Shown in pieces: positions 14,101-16,538 of a stretch of 16,538 nucleotides of DNA. A model generated the notes under the pieces. The model was not told the origin of the DNA, ran no database searches, and saw only the letters and a program-made list of their open reading frames with translations. Source of the DNA: Jaenimonas drosophilae (Eukaryota; Euglenozoa; Kinetoplastea; Trypanosomatida; Trypanosomatidae). The stretch is from NCBI GenBank assembly GCA_030849065.1, contig JASAON010001360.1:1-16538 (forward strand), read 5' to 3'. Every line of letters begins with the position of its first letter. Position 1 is the first letter of the stretch. The translations under genes and the position numbers were made by a program.

Positions 14101-16538
14101 AGAAGCGCTCATCGATGCGCAGATCGGCCTCCGTGAGTAGCTCCACCGACTCCGCACCGCCAAAAAGCTGGGCCAACATGCGCAACGCATCATTCTTGCG
14201 TCGGAGAGGTGGCGGGAGGAGGCGGCAGTAGAGGTAGCCGGCCAACACCCGCTCGTGGAGCTCACACAACTTCATGATGAGACGTTCGAGGCGTTCATGA
14301 TCATGCGTGGCGGCACGAAGGAGATAGCTACGCCGAAAGACCATGAGCTGGTAGGCGGCAACAACGGCCTCCACGGGGCGCTCATCGGCGTTGGCGATAC
14401 GCACTCGCACCTCGCCAAGAATATCTCCTGGTGCGGCGTAGGAGAAGGTGCGCCATGGTGCGGTGGGGCCTGTTTCTGCACCACACGCAGCGCACTGCAC
14501 GCGGCTGGACCACGACGTGTTGGGCTCTTGGCACCACACACAGTTCCACGCACCATCTCCACGCACAGAAGCTGCTGAAAATGATGGTGAGGATGATGTG
14601 GAGGCGGAGAGCCACGCCGGTGTGGCTCCTCCGGCCAAGGATGAGGTCGCAAGAAGGCCAGCGGAGGAGGGAAGCGCCGCCTCCACCGGGCCGGTGCCGC
14701 GGCCACTCAATGCGTATTGGCGTGCGGCTGCCTGCAGCTTCAACCTCTGCGCCGACTCCTCCATCGCCGCGCGCAGATCGAGCGCGGAGGCATCATCGCC
14801 ACCCTCGGAAATGAATTTGTGGCGCGTGGCCACCCCAACACCGGGAAGGAGCGGCGCCACATCCGCCAAAAGGGCACGTTGCAGCCGTGTTGCGGCATCC
14901 ATGGTTGATGATGATGATGATGATGAGCGTCGTCCAAGTGGTTGGCCCACGGAGCCATGCTCCATCTGCATCACTCCATCACGTACACGCTGACGTGTCT
15001 TCTCACGTCGCGCCCGACGACGTTCGCGAATGCGTTCTACATGCTCCGCGGCGAGCTGGTAGCTCGGCGCCAACCGTGCATCCTTGGCTGGGATGATGGC
15101 CAAGCATGTCGGGCAGCAACGTGTGGCGTAGAGATCCTGGTGTGGCAGCATGGAGCTGCATGAGGGGCACATGAGATCCTCCATCACCGTGATGAATTCG
15201 TGGCGGAATCGCTCCCCAAACGAGTAGGCGTTATCAATGATGGCGTTGTGCAAGTTGGTGAGCTCGTCCTGCAATCCAAGACGGATGAGAACACGTGCGG
15301 CAGGGATGAGGTGCGGATGCAGGTGTGCGTGCAAGTGAATGCCAACATCGGCTAGCATCCAACGAAAGACCTTGCGAGCCACCTGCCGGGCCTCCTCCGT
15401 GTGGTGCGATGGATCGAGACGATGAAGGAGCCACAGCGACACCTCCAGCCCATCCACGATGTGCGCGGCGGCCGCTCGGCGTGCCACGTTGAGGCTCATC
15501 CACGGCGCGGCACCTCGGCAGAGAATCTCCATGACGTGGCGGCACATTTCTGCGGCATCCTCGGGGGAGATGAGCTCGAACCATGTTGTGTTGTCGCGAT
15601 TCAAGCGCTGAAAGTAGCGCCACGCCACTGCCCAGTGAAGCATCGGGAGAGCCGTGGAGTGGCTGACGTAGATGGGCACCGCCTCACCGCGATCTCCAAC
15701 AACAACAACTGCACTCTGCCGCGACATGGGCATAGGTTGTGATGATGATGATGATGATGCGTTGGTTGAGAGAGTTGCATCTCCTGATGTGGTGGATGAT
15801 GATGATGGCGGCGGAGGTGTTGCGGGGGCAACAACCTCGCGAGCATCACGAAGAATACGAAACAACAACTGAAATGGCGCGGGATGTGGTTGCGCTGCCT
15901 TGAGAATACGCGCACGTGCGGTACGCAGCGCCACAAGACGGCTAGACGCCCCCTCCACCGTGGTGAGCTCCGCCTTCGTCCATGATGATGTGCTATCCCT
16001 ACTTTCACTACTTTCACTAATCTTGTTGCTGCTACTCATTGCTGATGATGATGATGATGACGTACTACGTACTCCCTCACGTTTCCATCTCTCCACGAGG
16101 CTCAGCTCGCGATCAATGGCGGCCTGTGTCGCGGCTGCCTCCATGCGCAGAATCTCGCACGTTCGTAGATACCGCTGGATGATATTCACGGCCAACATCG
16201 GCGATGCCTGGCCACCAAAGGAGGAGCCGCAGCGGAGGAGGAGCTCCGATGCCGTCTTGGCATCGAGGCCGTACGAAACGCCGTGAAGGCCCATCGTCAT
16301 GGCGGCCGCACGCAGTGATGCACGTGGAGATGAAGATGATGATGATGCATCGTTGGCGCCATCCACTTCCTCGCTGAGATGATATGCAGCCATGGAGGCG
16401 TAGAGCCGCAGAGAACCGTCGTGGAGCGCGCGATCATCGCCGGCCACATCACCAGCAGCACCGCTAAAGTGCTCCAGTGCGTAGCCCATCTCTGCCTTGC
16501 TGAGCGCCACAACATGCACCTCTGCTCCGTCATGGCTG
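11171..16538 (-). CDS. Giant multi-zinc-motif protein with helical-hairpin repeats (5' end outside window)
   Basis: The frame is open to the right window edge, so the true start is probably outside; the first internal ATG encodes Met11. Numbering here counts the GTG (Val) codon at 16519 as residue 1; residue 1782 precedes a TAG at 11171. Visible parts: helix-rich N-terminus with Ser-rich inserts (1-440); zinc ribbon C451/C454/C469/C472; basic helix (about 491-512); RanBP2-like finger W658, C660, C663, N667, C676, C679, whose Cys-pair spacing is two residues longer than the usual pattern; and four CCHC knuckles (C816-C819-H823-C828, C987-C990-H995-C1000, C1199-C1202-H1207-C1212, C1368-C1371-H1376-C1381). 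The RanBP2-like finger and each knuckle are followed by a similar amphipathic helical hairpin resembling a PPR-type unit. The tail (1500-1782) is Ser/Asn/Gln-rich and basic. RNA binding, perhaps in organellar RNA processing or ribosome assembly, is inferred only from the architecture. Confidence 0.88.
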   Translation of the reverse strand, partial: SHDGAEVHVVALSKAEMGYALEHFSGAAGDVAGDDRALHDGSLRLYASMAAYHLSEEVDGANDASSSSSSPRASLRAAAMTMGLHGVSYGLDAKTASELLLRCGSSFGGQASPMLAVNIIQRYLRTCEILRMEAAATQAAIDRELSLVERWKREGVRSTSSSSSSAMSSSNKISESSESRDSTSSWTKAELTTVEGASSRLVALRTARARILKAAQPHPAPFQLLFRILRDAREVVAPATPPPPSSSSTTSGDATLSTNASSSSSSQPMPMSRQSAVVVVGDRGEAVPIYVSHSTALPMLHWAVAWRYFQRLNRDNTTWFELISPEDAAEMCRHVMEILCRGAAPWMSLNVARRAAAAHIVDGLEVSLWLLHRLDPSHHTEEARQVARKVFRWMLADVGIHLHAHLHPHLIPAARVLIRLGLQDELTNLHNAIIDNAYSFGERFRHEFITVMEDLMCPSCSSMLPHQDLYATRCCPTCLAIIPAKDARLAPSYQLAAEHVERIRERRRARREKTRQRVRDGVMQMEHGSVGQPLGRRSSSSSSSTMDAATRLQRALLADVAPLLPGVGVATRHKFISEGGDDASALDLRAAMEESAQRLKLQAAARQYALSGRGTGPVEAALPSSAGLLATSSLAGGATPAWLSASTSSSPSFSAASVRGDGAWNCVWCQEPNTSWSSRVQCAACGAETGPTAPWRTFSYAAPGDILGEVRVRIANADERPVEAVVAAYQLMVFRRSYLLRAATHDHERLERLIMKLCELHERVLAGYLYCRLLPPPLRRKNDALRMLAQLFGGAESVELLTEADLRIDERFFPAVFTPTTCKVCFGTHDWQACPLVTRNFRAGQHTAINLSPEEKQRAILQHLHRSVKEAVEHGRHNVQLVVAAYAALVASPFRELFAQRHARSINDLTILLCECRQYRRAAFLLCHVPLHARSNEAYLTMAHYFNVTEEEAMELLGKRNHTSSMNDDDGEVVAEEEDGTHHPNFVQVMRTCCMCLDGQHASFSCPRLATWLKEILQRRRATTRGALVDAAQDEKHLRRLKTQVDGWTTAGPERLHAFYRFLLEKVELLRPNPLHEKKNDDDDDGDDDGYGGAVHRHDGLSDPLIYAINKAITKLASVGQHSHAYRLYAQCPADVLLISTTSALLRINGFSEVGIHALLRSPSDGADEASSPRSNVNEDAPIDANAFVASPAARAVAVPTLDRCLLCLEAGHTFLHCPELVAEESVGAKLQRVADHVGGITCSTDGITAAAAYIYHTYNQGRLTSEVMRENPSLVQSMLRLVLRCFAARQLVSGVRILRRIPVEMVAPTEEVYAALWRAAGLSDDVVASRVEQLLALYDSEGIRPSVHQPPPRTTYSTRFMSGLSHLLHHELCRHCYEHGHSLATCSLFHNEVSFGRDYLAAYRMSMMSEQLDRDWQSAYLVKLVDFSCAHQLFMPYHIAGVANALNAISAMLCFRGEPGIALEHILRLPASYRRRQAFKHILHTLQMPPAEIAQLLNGFYFSPDELRSTTSSSPTQLVTANNNSNNNNNNHHAGSGEVGGGGGVMAQHLLIPKPAIKDVAMKRVFGNVPAALAALEAAPAHMEIIRKRGGASPRRSGSGTATTTTSSSSSSSSMRVMQGGDVLRLREDFDAVLTELEEAVGMRLGSRHVLFTNAMEVLSAGGGATEQKREHKPPTTTVVMEKTQVHVRAATPPTSSSSADVGQSAKADATNAPRASSSSSSPNTSQRRDGSSPALNRSRRQRNQRNRHRQDNTRPPHTSSSSQPPGHRDGHQQQQQHPRRHNSSTR
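12035..14557 (-). repeat. Five-fold protein repeat: zinc motif followed by helical hairpin
   Basis: Within the giant gene, residues about 655-1495 divide into five units that begin at the RanBP2-like finger (W658) and at C816, C987, C1199 and C1368. Each ends in a hairpin with the pattern L..L...(9-12).A..L...P, then a second helix and a terminal LL. Examples are INDLTILLCECRQYRRAAFL, INKAITKLASVGQHSHAYRL and LNAISAMLCFRGEPGIALEH. Starts are 158, 171, 212 and 169 residues apart. Found by eye; no profile search was run. Confidence 0.6.

Noticed and set aside
13067..14140. Plus-strand open frame of 357 codons with an apparent transmembrane helix
   Set aside because: It is a shadow of the giant gene. 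The Ile-rich 'helix' is the reverse reading of the GAT repeat that encodes an Asp run.
16517..16519. GTG as the start of the giant protein
   Set aside because: Non-ATG initiation is not expected here. The frame stays open to the window edge, so the gene is better treated as 5'-partial.

Overview
The window looks like nuclear DNA from a kinetoplastid-type protist, most likely a free-living bodonid or a relative; the lineage is inferred. All four convincing genes lie on the minus strand, have no introns and follow one another like one directional (polycistronic) gene cluster. They use TGA and TAG as real stops. The spacers carry pyrimidine tracts followed by AG, as expected of spliced-leader acceptor sites. 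The spacers and the low-complexity parts of the proteins are full of (GT)n, (ATC)n and (AAC)n microsatellites.

In transcription order, right to left: (1) 11171-16538, a very large protein of at least 1782 codons, cut at its 5' end by the window edge. It has a zinc ribbon, a RanBP2-like finger and four CCHC knuckles, and the last five zinc motifs are each followed by a similar helical hairpin. (2) 7593-10790, a 1065-aa protein with a possible membrane helix and a TPR-like C-terminus. (3) 4738-6864, a 708-aa C2 domain - Pro/Ala/Ser-rich linker - ankyrin protein. (4) 1-2187, a chromatin-type protein with RG-rich blocks, two AT-hooks and a YEATS domain, cut at its 3' end by the window edge. This last gene is easy to miss because its reading frame runs off the window.

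Spacers: 10791-11170 and 6865-7592 are compact and each holds a likely trans-splice acceptor. 2188-4737 is unusually long (2.55 kb). It is mostly microsatellites, with one possible small gene or ncRNA near 3522-3970. No tRNA, rRNA, spliced-leader RNA, transposon or CRISPR array was recognised.

The genes need not work together, since kinetoplastid clusters mix unrelated functions. The main points of interest are the five-fold zinc-motif/helical-hairpin repeat in the large protein, the C-terminal YEATS domain with altered reader residues, and the complete absence of sense-strand ATG codons in all three visible 5' leaders (about 1.0 kb in total).
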